From Gemmatimonadaceae bacterium (GTDB taxonomy: Bacteria > Gemmatimonadota > Gemmatimonadetes > Gemmatimonadales > Gemmatimonadaceae): a stretch of DNA of 64,000 bases. The notes under the pieces were generated by a model. The model worked only from the letters and a program-made list of their open reading frames with translations, ran no database searches and was not told the DNA's origin. The position numbers and the translations under genes were made by a program. The DNA is taken from NCBI GenBank assembly GCA_036504815.1, contig DASXUN010000004.1, positions 237,326 through 301,325 on the forward strand, read 5' to 3'. Below, one piece after another: positions 50,462 to 60,100 of this stretch. Each line of letters begins with the position of its first letter. The stretch's first letter is position 1.

Positions 50462-52165
50462 CTATCGCCGGTACCCACTACCTCTCACCACCTGTCCCGG
50501 CTTCGCTCCCGTGTGCTTCCCATCGCGCACCACCGCGACGCCGTTCACAAAGACATCCTTCATCCCGGTGGAGAGCTGGTGCGGCTTCTCGAAGGTCGCG
50601 TTGTCGATGATCGTGTTCGGATCGAAGACCACGATGTCGGCCTTGAGTCCCTGCTTGATGACGCCGCGGTCGTGGATCTGCAGGCGCGTCGCCACCGCCG
50701 ATGACGCCTTGCGCACGGCGTCCTCGAGCGGGGTGACTTTCTCGTTGCGCACGTACTTGCCGAGCAGGCGCGGGAAGTTGCCGTAGGCGCGCGGGTGCAC
50801 CATGCCGCGCGCGCGGGCCGGGTCCTGCGTGCTGGCGTCGGTGCCGAACTTCATCCACGGCAGGCGAATCTGCTTCTGGATGTTCTCCTCGCTCATCAGG
50901 AAGAGGATCTCGCTCAACCCGAGATTCTCGGCGACGTTGAGGTCGATGATCACCTCGGCCCAGTCCTTGTTCATCGCGGCGGCGATTTCGCTGAGCCGCT
51001 TGCCTTCATACTGCTGGTATTCGGGCTTCCGGAAGCCGACGACCATCACGTTGGGCGGCGTCGCCGCCTCGCACAGGTTCTCGTAGCCCGCGTCGCGCGC
51101 GTGGATTTCCTCGATCATCTGTGCGCGCAGCGCCGGGTTCCTGAGGTTGTCGAGCAGCTTGCCCTCGGCGGCGTACTTGGGCGGGATGCAGCTCGCGAAC
51201 GAGTTGCCGCCGGCCGGATACAGGTACATATCGGCCTGCACATCCTGTCCCGCGGCGCGTGCGCTGTCGATCTTGGCAATGGCGATGTCCATCTTCGGCC
51301 AGTTGCGGACGCCGGCCGCCTTGAGATGGTAGATCTCAACAGGCACCCCTGCACCGTGCCCGACACGAATCGCCTCGTCGATCCCCTCGAGGAACTTGTC
51401 GCCCTCGCTGCGCATGTGCGTGATGTAGATGCCACCGTACGGCGCCGCGGCCTTGTTGATCTCCGTCAGCTCGGCGGGGCTCGCGTACACGTTCGGCGGA
51501 TAGATAAGCGCGCTCGCGATGCCGAACGCGCCGTCTTCCATGGCGCGCCGCACCATCGCCTGCATCGTGTCGATCTCCACCGGGCTCGCCGGCCCCATCC
51601 CGCCGCCGTGGCCATAGACGCGCACCGTGCCGTTGCCGACGAACGAGCCAATGTTCTGCGACGCGCCGCGGCCGATCATGAACTCCAGCCAGTCGCCGAA
51701 ACCGTGCGGGCCCGCAAAGCGCTGCGCCAGCGCGCGCGCCGCGGTGTCAGTCTCGAGCGCGAGGATTTTGTCGTTCACCGGCGCGGGGGTCTCGCCCTCG
51801 CCGAGGATGGCGGTGGTGATCCCCTGCGTCACCATCGACAGCGCGAGGCCGTCGCCGCGCATGAAGTTGCCGTACGACTGCGCCTGAATGTCGATGAACC
51901 CGGGGGCGACCACCTGCCCGGTGGCGTCGACGCGCTGCCCGACACGGGCATCCTTGAAGGCGCCGCGCGCCCCGATGGCGGCAATGCGATCGCCGCGCAG
52001 CGCGACATCGCCGTCGTACCAGGCCGCCCCGGTGCCGTCGATGACGCGGCCGTTCTCGATGACGACATCGTAGCCGCCGGCCGCGACGCCGCCGGTGGAG
52101 AGTCCGCCGCGATGGAAGCAGCCGGAGAGAACTACAACGAGCGGAAGCAACCGAAGGGCGCGCAT
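50462..52165 (-). CDS. D-aminoacylase-like amidohydrolase lipoprotein with altered metal motif
   Basis: This encodes 567 residues. The start MRALRLLPLVVVLSGC has a lipobox (VLSGC). The amidohydrolase fold shows VVAPGFIDIQAQSYGNF, MVTQGITTAILGEGET, GGIYITHMRSEGDKF, EIYHLKAAG and MKFGTDAST. In N-acyl-D-amino acid deacylases the first strand carries an HxH metal motif, here replaced by QAQ, and the Cys of VVGNCG is replaced by a GEG sequence. Later His and Asp positions remain. It may use one metal or have changed activity. The gene encodes a typical C-terminal DIVVFDPNTI segment. Element A7 lies 8 bp after the stop. Confidence 0.85.
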   Translation of the reverse strand: MRALRLLPLVVVLSGCFHRGGLSTGGVAAGGYDVVIENGRVIDGTGAAWYDGDVALRGDRIAAIGARGAFKDARVGQRVDATGQVVAPGFIDIQAQSYGNFMRGDGLALSMVTQGITTAILGEGETPAPVNDKILALETDTAARALAQRFAGPHGFGDWLEFMIGRGASQNIGSFVGNGTVRVYGHGGGMGPASPVEIDTMQAMVRRAMEDGAFGIASALIYPPNVYASPAELTEINKAAAPYGGIYITHMRSEGDKFLEGIDEAIRVGHGAGVPVEIYHLKAAGVRNWPKMDIAIAKIDSARAAGQDVQADMYLYPAGGNSFASCIPPKYAAEGKLLDNLRNPALRAQMIEEIHARDAGYENLCEAATPPNVMVVGFRKPEYQQYEGKRLSEIAAAMNKDWAEVIIDLNVAENLGLSEILFLMSEENIQKQIRLPWMKFGTDASTQDPARARGMVHPRAYGNFPRLLGKYVRNEKVTPLEDAVRKASSAVATRLQIHDRGVIKQGLKADIVVFDPNTIIDNATFEKPHQLSTGMKDVFVNGVAVVRDGKHTGAKPGQVVRGSGYRR

Positions 52166-52218
52166 GCGAATCTCACGGACAGAGTCCGCGAGAATGTACC
52201 GCGCCCGGTGGCGGGGTG

Positions 52219-52713
52219 TTACCCCTGCGCCGCCGCGGGGAGCGCCGCGAGTACGGCATCGAGCCCCGGCCACGCTTCGCCGTTGTACTTGGCGATGGTC
52301 ACCAGGTAGTGCCGACCGTCGTCGCCGAACTTCTCCAGCACCGCGGCTACTCCCTTCGCAACGCCCTCGGCGCTCGCGAACGGCGGCTGCAGTTCCTCCG
52401 GCAGCTGGCCGTTCTCGTGCTTCACGCCCGCGGCATCGAGGAACACCGTCTGGAACTGCGGCTCGAATTCGACATACAGCATGTTGAGCAGGTTCAGTTC
52501 GTCGTCGGCATTCTCCACGCCGAGGCGCACGACTTCACGCGCCAGCTTGTCGGCGGGCCAGGTGAGCAGGGTCTGCGGGCGAAAACCGCGGCCGCGCGAG
52601 AGCATGCGCGACACCATCAGGGCGCGCATGTCCTTGCTGGCCTTCATCGCGCGCGTGACGATGTCGACGCGACGCGCGGCGGGGAGTTGGCGATAGGGAG
52701 AGGAGTGAGCCAT
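52219..52713 (-). CDS. Conserved protein of unknown function
   Basis: This encodes 164 residues. The sequence is soluble and helical, with SSPYRQLPAARRVDIVTRAM, MRALMVSRMLSRGRGFRPQT and VENADDELNLLNMLYVEFEP. I do not recognise a family. It lies 21 bp after the glyoxalase-type gene and 53 bp before the D-aminoacylase-like gene on the same strand, so all three may be co-transcribed from the promoter at 53672-53700. Confidence 0.65.
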   Translation of the reverse strand: MAHSSPYRQLPAARRVDIVTRAMKASKDMRALMVSRMLSRGRGFRPQTLLTWPADKLAREVVRLGVENADDELNLLNMLYVEFEPQFQTVFLDAAGVKHENGQLPEELQPPFASAEGVAKGVAAVLEKFGDDGRHYLVTIAKYNGEAWPGLDAVLAALPAAAQG

Positions 52714-52734
52714 GCCGGAAATCTATCGGCCCGC

Positions 52735-53616
52735 TCACCCCGCGACGAGCGTGAACTGCGTCCCCCACGGATCGCGGAACGACCACCCTTGGGCCGACGC
52801 CGTGGGCACGTAGCCGCGCGACGCGAGTTGGGCACACGCGGCGTCCAGCGCGGCGCTGTCGGGGAGGACAATCTCCCAGTCGAGCAGCCGCGCCTCGTCC
52901 GCGGCGGCACTCGGCCGCCCCGCGGCCCAGGTGTTGGTGCCGAGGTGGTGGTGATAGCCGCCGGCCGAGAAGAAGAGCGCGCCCGGATACGACCAGACGA
53001 CGAGGTCGAACCCGAGTCCGTCGTGATAGAAGGCGCGCGCCTCCTCGAGCGAACCCACGTGCAGGTGCATGTGGCCGAGCGTGGTCCCCGCCGGCATCCC
53101 GCGCCACGTCTCGTCCGCGCCGGCCTCGGCGACCGATCGCGTGTCGAGCGGGATGGTCGCCATGCTCAGCTCGCGCCCCTCATGCTTCCAGGTGTCGCGC
53201 GGCCGGTCGGCGTAGACCTCGATGCCGAGGCCGTCGGGATCGGAGAGATAGAGGGCCTCGCTCACCAGATGGTCGGACGAACCGGCGTGCGCACCGATTG
53301 CAACGAGGTGCACGAGGAACCGCCCGAGCGAGGCGCGATCGGGGAGCAGGATGGCGAAATGGAAGAGTCCCTGCCGCCCGCCGCGCGGCACCGGCTTGGA
53401 CGCACCGTCGCGCAGTTCGAGGATGGCACGGTCGTCGTCGTGCGCGCCGAGCGTCGCGTAGTCGTCGTGACGCGCGAGCACGCGGAAGCCGAGCACGTTC
53501 GTGTAGAAGTCCAGCGAACGGGCCAGGCTGGTGACTTGCAGCCGCGCGCGCCCGAGGCGCGTGGCATCGGGAAGCCGGTAGGCGGTGGGCTGGAGACCGT
53601 AGGAGAGCGTGGACAT
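52735..53616 (-). CDS. Glyoxalase/extradiol dioxygenase family (VOC) protein
   Basis: This encodes 293 residues with two VOC modules. The first (about 25-140) has GRARLQVTSLARSLDFYTNV, LARHDDYATLGAHDD and FHFAILLPDRASLGRF; the second has LGHMHLHVGSLEEARAFYHD, FFSAGGYHHHLGTNTW and FRDPWGTQFTLVAG. The His and Glu positions resemble CatE-like catechol 2,3-dioxygenases, which cleave aromatic rings or act on related substrates. The ATG at 53616 fits the module start. A promoter with a palindromic operator lies upstream. It is probably induced by aromatic or electrophile stress. Confidence 0.85.
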   Translation of the reverse strand: MSTLSYGLQPTAYRLPDATRLGRARLQVTSLARSLDFYTNVLGFRVLARHDDYATLGAHDDDRAILELRDGASKPVPRGGRQGLFHFAILLPDRASLGRFLVHLVAIGAHAGSSDHLVSEALYLSDPDGLGIEVYADRPRDTWKHEGRELSMATIPLDTRSVAEAGADETWRGMPAGTTLGHMHLHVGSLEEARAFYHDGLGFDLVVWSYPGALFFSAGGYHHHLGTNTWAAGRPSAAADEARLLDWEIVLPDSAALDAACAQLASRGYVPTASAQGWSFRDPWGTQFTLVAG

Positions 53617-53670
53617 GGGTGGGCTCGTAATCAGGAAGTGGTGCGTTGCGGTACTGATGGCGCCAGTATT

Positions 53671-53688
53671 TATCTTACCACTGAGATA
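53671..53688. promoter_or_regulatory. Palindromic operator in the dioxygenase promoter
   Basis: TATCTTACCACTGAGATA is an imperfect palindrome (TATCT and AGATA with an 8-base centre; 6 of 7 match when extended). It overlaps the -10 box of the promoter, so a bound repressor would block transcription. The regulator is not in the window. Confidence 0.55.
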
Positions 53689-53700
53689 TCTTTGACGCAA
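53672..53700 (-). promoter_or_regulatory. Sigma-70-type promoter of the dioxygenase operon
   Basis: On the minus strand -35 TTGCGT (53700-53695) and -10 TAAGAT (53677-53672) are 17 bp apart, and the leader would be about 48 bases to ATG 53616. The surrounding 40 bp is AT-rich compared with the region. Confidence 0.6.
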
Positions 53701-53719
53701 GTCCCTACCCGGCAGCGAC

Positions 53720-53767
53720 GTGGCGTCGTGGCGTCGTGGCGTCGCGGTGACGCGGTGACGCGGTGAC
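53720..53767. repeat. Octamer array, three GTGGCGTC then three GCGGTGAC
   Basis: Six 8 bp units with no gap switch from one unit to another halfway. They lie just upstream of the dioxygenase promoter and before the nhaD terminator. Confidence 0.85.
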
Positions 53768-53788
53768 TCCACGGTGCATCAAAGAACT

Positions 53789-53818
53789 CCGCCCCGCACG
53801 GCGAACCGTGCGGGGCGG
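53789..53818 (-). terminator. Rho-independent terminator of nhaD
   Basis: A perfect 13 bp stem CCGCCCCGCACGG and CCGTGCGGGGCGG with a CGAA loop is followed on the minus strand by AGTTCTTTG. It lies 26 bp after the nhaD stop. Confidence 0.85.
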
Positions 53819-53844
53819 CGACAAACTCGATAAAGCGAACGCGA

Positions 53845-55221
53845 CTACGGAGCGACCGGAGCGGCCACCGGAGCGGTACTCGGCACAACCGCCGGCGCTT
53901 CGACCGCGGTCGGCGCCTCGACGGTTTGCACCGTGCGCGGCGTGCTCCCCGGGTGGAAGCCGCGCACCTGCAGCAGCGTGACGTAGGCGACGACGTACGC
54001 GATCGTCACCCAATACCCGTGGCGCAGGTACTGCTTGGTGTTCTTGGCCTCGGGATACATGTTCGACAGGGCGACGCCAGCCGACGACCCGAACCAGATC
54101 ATGGAGCCGCCGAAGCCGACGGCGAAGGCCAGGAAGCCCCAGTCGTAGCCGCCCTGGCTGAGCGCCAGCGCGGTGAGCGGGATGTTATCGAAGATGGCCG
54201 ACGTGAAGCCAAGCCCCATTGCGGTCTGCCACGAGGCGGTCGGCAGCTTCTCGACCGGCATCATGCTGGCGCAGAGCACGAGCGAGAGCAGGAAGATCGT
54301 GCCCTTGAGATTCTCCGGGAGCAGCTTCCACTCCGGCTTACGCAGCGGGGCGGTGGAAAGAATAGCCACCCACACCGCCATGCCCAGGAAGGGCGCCAGG
54401 TTGGAGATCTCGTAGAAGTGGGTATTGGCCACGACGTTGACGATGATCGCCAGCGCGAGGATGCTCAGTACGACGCCCACGCGCACCCAGTCGATGGTCG
54501 CACTCTTTTCCGGATCGGCCTGGATCGGCTGGTACTTCTGCTGCTTCATCGCCAGCGGGATGAGCAGGACGACCGCGACCACCGTGGCGAGCAGCGCCTC
54601 AAAGACTTCCGCCGGGCTCACACCGGCGATCCACATCATCGTGGTCGTGGTATCACCCACCACCGAGAAGGCACCACCGGCGTTCGAGGCGGCGACAATA
54701 CCCGCGATGTATGCGACGTGCACCTTCCCCTTGAACACCGTATGCGCCACGGCGCCGCCGATGAGCGCGGCGGCGATGTTATCAAGGAAGGACGAGATGA
54801 ATGCCACGGCGACCAGCAGAATCCACGCCCCCTTCCAGTCGTCGGGGAGGTAGCGCGGGAGCATGGCGGGGACGCCGCTCTCCTCGAAGTGGCGCGCAAG
54901 GAGGGCAAAACCCATCAACAGCAGGAACAGGTTGGTGAGAATCACCCATTCGTGCTCGACGTGTGTAAGGAAGCCGCCGAAGCCTGCGCCCTCGCGAAAC
55001 GGCGACGCAACGATCTTGTACGCCGCGATCACGATGGCGCCGGTGACCGCGATGCGGAACGTGTGGTGATGGAAGATGCCGACGCCGGCGAGCACAATGC
55101 CGAACAGGATGAATTCGACTGGCACCGGACCGACGCTGGGACCGGAGAAACCGAGCACGGCAGCGGCAGCCGTGGCTGGAAGGGCCGCAAGCAGCAGTGC
55201 GGCGAGAGCGAAACGACGCAT
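53845..55221 (-). CDS. nhaD: NhaD-type sodium/proton antiporter
   Basis: This encodes 458 residues. It exports sodium in exchange for protons at the inner membrane. After a signal-like helix about 12 membrane helices follow. The conserved ion motifs SSFLDNIAAALIGGA and TSAIFDNIPLTALAL carry the paired DN residues, and VVGDTTTTMMW and GGSMIWFGSSAGVALSNMYP fit the ArsB/NhaD family. The Val/Ala/Pro-rich tail (APTAVEAPAVVPSTAPVAAP) is unusual. The start is ATG 55221. The transcript probably ends at the hairpin at 53789-53818. A 241 bp leader lies between it and comM. Confidence 0.92.
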   Translation of the reverse strand: MRRFALAALLLAALPATAAAAVLGFSGPSVGPVPVEFILFGIVLAGVGIFHHHTFRIAVTGAIVIAAYKIVASPFREGAGFGGFLTHVEHEWVILTNLFLLLMGFALLARHFEESGVPAMLPRYLPDDWKGAWILLVAVAFISSFLDNIAAALIGGAVAHTVFKGKVHVAYIAGIVAASNAGGAFSVVGDTTTTMMWIAGVSPAEVFEALLATVVAVVLLIPLAMKQQKYQPIQADPEKSATIDWVRVGVVLSILALAIIVNVVANTHFYEISNLAPFLGMAVWVAILSTAPLRKPEWKLLPENLKGTIFLLSLVLCASMMPVEKLPTASWQTAMGLGFTSAIFDNIPLTALALSQGGYDWGFLAFAVGFGGSMIWFGSSAGVALSNMYPEAKNTKQYLRHGYWVTIAYVVAYVTLLQVRGFHPGSTPRTVQTVEAPTAVEAPAVVPSTAPVAAPVAP

Positions 55222-55462
55222 GAAAACCTCGGAGAGGGCGCAGGCCATAGCGCGACCTGATGCGGCGCCACTGCATCGTGGCCCGCCGGTTATTGCTGCC
55301 CGTCTCGATGCACCGAACTGCATGCCGCCGAGGAGGCAGCCAGCGTGTGCGAATGGGGCCGAACGCCGTGTCGTGCGCGACCTTCGGCGGTGTATCGACG
55401 CGAAAGATGCCTGCCTGATGCGTGGAATTCCTTCGGGAATCCTCTCACTTCGATGTGGGGGT

Positions 55463-57022
55463 TCACCCCACACCGCGGAACGCGAGCGCCTCGGCCACGG
55501 CATCGCGCTCCACTCGCTCGACGCCGTCCAGGTCGGCAATGGTGCGCGCGACGCGCAGTACGCGTGCATAACCGCGTGCGCTGAGATGAAGGCGGCTGGC
55601 CGCGTCCACCAGCCAGGCGTGCGCTTCGGGCGTGGGGCCGTGGGCGCCGCGAAGGGCGCGCGTCGGGGCCTGGGCATTGGCGCGTACGCCGTCGAGCGCC
55701 GCGTAGCGCGCGCGCTGCCGGTCGCGCGCCGCAACGACTCGCGCGCGCACGGTCGCGGACGTCTCGTTGCCGTTGTCGTGCATCGCGGAAAGCGCGATGG
55801 GCGCCACGGTGACGCGCAGATCGAGACGGTCGGCCAGCGGGCCGCTGAGCCGCGCGCGGTACCGCGCGATGTCGGCGGCGCTGCACCGGCAGGCCGTGCC
55901 GCCATCGTTGAACGGCGGCTGAGGGGCGCCGGCGGCGAGGGGAAGACGCGGCGCGGCGCCGACGCCGCCGCACGGGCAGGGGTTCGTGGCGGCGACCAGC
56001 ATGAAGCGCGCGGGAAACAGCACGGCCTGGGCGGCGCGTGCGATCACCACACGCCCGTCCTCGAGCGGCTGTCGCATGGCGTCGAGTACGTAGCGCGGCA
56101 GCTCGAGCAGTTCGTCGAGGAACAGAACTCCCGCATGGGCGAGACTCACTTCGCCCGGACGCGGGCCGCTTCCGCCGCCAATGAGCCCGGCCTGCGAGAT
56201 GGTATGATGCGGCGCACGGAACGGCGGTTCTCGCCCCGGAATGGTGCCAGCGGGAAGGACGCCGCCAATCGAATGAATGGCGACGACCTCGAGGTGCTCG
56301 TCGGGTGTGAGCGGCGGGAGAATGCCGGGGAGCCGGCGGGCGAGCATCGTCTTCCCCGCGCCAGGCGGTCCTTCGAGGAGCAGATTGTGCGCGCCGGCGG
56401 CGGCGATCTCCAGCGCGCGCTTGGCCATCCCCTGCCCCGCGACGTCGGCTAGGTCGAGCGATTCATCGAGCGCGCTCGTCGCCGCACTCGTGCAGACCGG
56501 GGCGACGAGCCGCCCCGCGCGCAGTTGTTCCACTAGCGCGGTGAGGGTCGTCGCCCCCGCAAGCTGCGCGTCGCCCACCAGCGACGCCTCGCCGCCATTC
56601 GCCTCGGGAAGGACGAGCGCGCGATAGCCGCGCCGCTGCACGAGCCGCGCCATCGAGAGCGCACCGCGGATGGGACGCACGGTGCCGTCGAGCCCCAGCT
56701 CGCCAGCCACACAGAGTCCCTCGACGCACTCGGGAGGGAGTTGTCCGCTCGCGGCGAGCACGGCGAGGGCGATGGGAAGGTCGAAGGCGGTGCCGGTCTT
56801 GACCTGGTCGGCGGGACTCAGGTTCACGGTCGTGCGCCGTGCCGGCACTTCAAAGCCCGCATTCACCAGCGCCGAGCTGACGCGCTCGCGCGCTTCCTTC
56901 ACCGCATTCGACGCGAGCCCGACAATCGACCAGGCGGGAAGCCCGCGCGCCACGTCCACCTCGACGAGCACGGGATGCGCCTCGACGCCGATGACGGCGG
57001 CCGAATGGACGGTGGCGAGCAT
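55463..57022 (-). CDS. comM: ComM/YifB AAA+ ATPase
   Basis: This encodes 519 residues. ComM is a branch-migration helicase that helps integrate foreign DNA during natural transformation. The N-terminal Lon-like fold has LVEVDVARGLPAWSIVGLA and SPADQVKTGTAFDLPIALAV. The AAA+ core has LLLEGPPGAGKTMLARRLPG, HHTISQAGLIGGG, GEVSLAHAGVLFLDELLE and NPCPCG. The C-terminal region includes LSGPLADRLDLRV and LSARGYARVLRVARTIADL. All catalytic motifs are intact. Other competence genes are not in the window. Its nearness to nhaD has no obvious functional reason. Confidence 0.94.
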   Translation of the reverse strand: MLATVHSAAVIGVEAHPVLVEVDVARGLPAWSIVGLASNAVKEARERVSSALVNAGFEVPARRTTVNLSPADQVKTGTAFDLPIALAVLAASGQLPPECVEGLCVAGELGLDGTVRPIRGALSMARLVQRRGYRALVLPEANGGEASLVGDAQLAGATTLTALVEQLRAGRLVAPVCTSAATSALDESLDLADVAGQGMAKRALEIAAAGAHNLLLEGPPGAGKTMLARRLPGILPPLTPDEHLEVVAIHSIGGVLPAGTIPGREPPFRAPHHTISQAGLIGGGSGPRPGEVSLAHAGVLFLDELLELPRYVLDAMRQPLEDGRVVIARAAQAVLFPARFMLVAATNPCPCGGVGAAPRLPLAAGAPQPPFNDGGTACRCSAADIARYRARLSGPLADRLDLRVTVAPIALSAMHDNGNETSATVRARVVAARDRQRARYAALDGVRANAQAPTRALRGAHGPTPEAHAWLVDAASRLHLSARGYARVLRVARTIADLDGVERVERDAVAEALAFRGVG

Positions 57023-57102
57023 GCGGTACGCTGCACGCTCACCACACCTAAACCGTCACCGATTCCACGCGACCGGCACCGTCTTCGCCCCCGCGACGCC
57101 GC

Positions 57103-60100
57103 TCAGCGATCCAGCGTCCTCCACCGCGCGATCACCCGCCCGGCCAGCCCCGTCGCCTCGGGCATCGGATGGGTCTGCATCACGGCGGCCGCTTCCGGTG
57201 CCCCGATGCGACGCGCAACGTCGGCCGCAAGCCAGTCCTCCAGCCGTTCATCCACGTCGGCGGGGTACGGCTTCCCCGCCCCGAGTCGCTCGGGCCACTC
57301 GCGCGCGGCGGCAATCAAGGCGCGCGCGTTTTCCCAGCGGCCGTCGCGCATGGCGTCCACCGCGAGCATCAGCTTGGCCTCGCGATGCAGCGCGTGCCCC
57401 TCGGCTGACCCTTCGAACGGAATGATCGTGAGCGTGCCGAGCAGCGCATCCGCCTCGGCGTAGCGCTGGGCGCCCATCAGGGCGCGCACGCGCGTCATTG
57501 CGAGGATGTACGACGACGGGAGGCGCCGTGCGTACTCCGTGGCGACGGCGAGTGCGCGCGCGGTGTCCTGCTGCTCGAGGTGCCTTTCGACGAGCAGCTT
57601 GCCGTAGCGCCATTCGGCCGTGTCCAGCGACGCGGCGCGCTCGAGATCGGTGATCACGTCGTGCGCCGCCCGTCCCGGCAGCGACGCCCGTGCCGCGTAG
57701 AACGGCGCGTAGTCGGGGGTGCGCGCCAGCCCGGTGAGCATTAGCGCCGCCTGCGCGACGCGTCCGGTCCCCCAGTAACCGAGCGCCAGGTAGTAGCGCG
57801 GCTTCCATGATGAGTTCTGCCGCACGACTCCTTCAAGCGCGTCGAGCACTTCCGGACGGAACGGGAAGACGAAGCGCGGCGAGAGGGCGTTGGCGCGCTC
57901 GATCAACGACGTGGGATCGTCGCTGGGCCTCGCCGCTATCGCTGCGCTCGACGCGGCAGACGATCGCGCTGTGCCCTGCAGCAGCGCCGCGCGCCAGTAC
58001 AGCGCCTCAGGGTGATCACCGACGCCTTCGAGCACGTCGAGTGCCGCACGGCGATCGCCGATGGACTGATAGAATGACGCCACCTCGAACAGGCTCTGTT
58101 CCGGCATCTCGGCGCGCACGCCGCTCAAAAGCGCGCGTCCGGAGGTGGGCGCCTTCTGCGCGAGCAGGCGCTCGTAGCGGGCCACGTGGCTCAAAGGATC
58201 GGCCGCCTCGAGTGCGCCAAGCCATCGTTGAACACCCTTCGCGTCGCCGCGATGCCGTGCGACCACGACGCGCATCGCGAGCGCCGCCAAGTTCGCGTCG
58301 TCGACAGTGAGCGCCTTGTCCACGTACGAGAGGGCGCGCGCTTCATCGCCCTCGGCGAGCCAGAGTCTCGCGAGTTCGGTCCAGGCGGCGGCGCGATACT
58401 CGGCCGACTGCGAGGCGATCTCAAAGCCATCACGCGCGTCGGCCGCGCGACCGAGCCGGCGGTTGGCGACGCCGTAGTAGTAGTTGGCGGCGCCGTCGTA
58501 GGCGTCCACGGCGAGCGCCGTCATCGCCACCCGGCGCGCGTCGGCGTACTGCATGGCGCGCAGGTGCAGCGCGGCGCGGTCGGCGAGCGCCGGCACGAAA
58601 TACGGCTCCTTCGCCAGCGCGCTGTCGAGCAGCGGCTCGGCGCGCACGTACTCGCGCTGCCGCATCAGCTCCTTGCCCTTGAGCCAGAGCCCGTACGCGG
58701 AGGTCCAGTCGAAGGCCTTCGGCGTGACCAGCGGCCGGTCGAGCGACGTCGCGGCCGGATCGCCGCGCCACTCGATCCGGCGATCGCCAAGCACGACGAC
58801 AACCGACGACAGGTCGACTCCCGGCGCCGCGATGGTGTCGGCCCACGCTTGTAACGGGGCTCGCACGACGCGCCGCGCCGCAAGGCGCTTGCCGTTGGCC
58901 GTCACGATGAGCGAGTCAGCGATTGGCTCGGATGGAGAAATCGCCACGATAATCTGGTCGCCATCCTTTGACACCTTCATCGCCCCCGCGGCACGCGCCG
59001 TCACGAAGCCCTTCGTGCCGATCACGGGCATCCATCGTTCCGTCCAGCGGTCCACCGCCTGCGGCGTGAAGCCGCGGTGCTTGAACGGCGTGAAGGTGCT
59101 CCCCTCGGCGGACTGATTGAACAGCCGCCCCGACTGAAGCTCGGAGTACTGGCCATCGGTGTCGGTGAGGAGCTGCTCCCAGATCATCCCCTGCCGCGAG
59201 AGCCCCCAGATCCAGATCTTCTGGCCCGGCTTCTCGTCGCGCGGCGCCACGCGCGCCATGCCGAAGTCCTGCTCGTGCCAGTAGGCGCCGAAGAAGTCCT
59301 CCTCGCCGCCGACAACGTGATACGACTTGTATGGGCCGAAGTCGTTGCGCTCGTACCACGACACGTCGCGGTTGAGCTTGCGGTTCACGGGCCAATCGCC
59401 CAGTTCGCCGTCGTGACCGATCTGCCCCGTACCCGGGAAGACGTACTGCAGGTTCCCCTGCACCGGGATGCCCGCCGTCATCCACGTGTAGTACGGCTCC
59501 TCGAGCGACGAGCTGTTGTACCACGTGGAGGTGGTGGTGAAGTACGCCTGGTCGGGGGCGAGGCGCGTCTCGACGCGCCACGTGGTACCGGTGAGAAGGT
59601 CGAAGACTCCCGTGATGCACGACACGCTGCCATCGGCGTTGCGCCGGGTGGCGTAGTCCACCGGCGTGGAGACGTTGGGCGTGTGGCCGATGATTCCGTA
59701 GTTCGCCTCGATGCCGCCGCTCGTCCACGGCCCGCGCATCGCGATGTCGCGGAACTTGACGGCGTGGTTGTAATAGATGAACGGCCGTCCCGACTTCTTC
59801 TCCACCGCCGACCAGATCTTGCCGCCGATCTCCGGGGTGATCAGTACGCGAATGAAGTCGTTCTCCAGTTCCACCACCTTCCAGTCCTTGGGCACGCTGG
59901 TGGCACTGAAGCCGTCGAAGCGGAAGTACGGATAGATGCGCCCGACCACCGGAATCGGGTTCGGGTCGCTGAACGGATATGTGGGGAACGACTGCTTATA
60001 CTCGCGCACGCGCGCCGGGCCGAACGAGGCTTGGCCCTGCGACGCGCCCCTCCCACCCGCGCTCCTGCCGACAGCGACCCTCCGGCTGGCGCCCTGTGCG

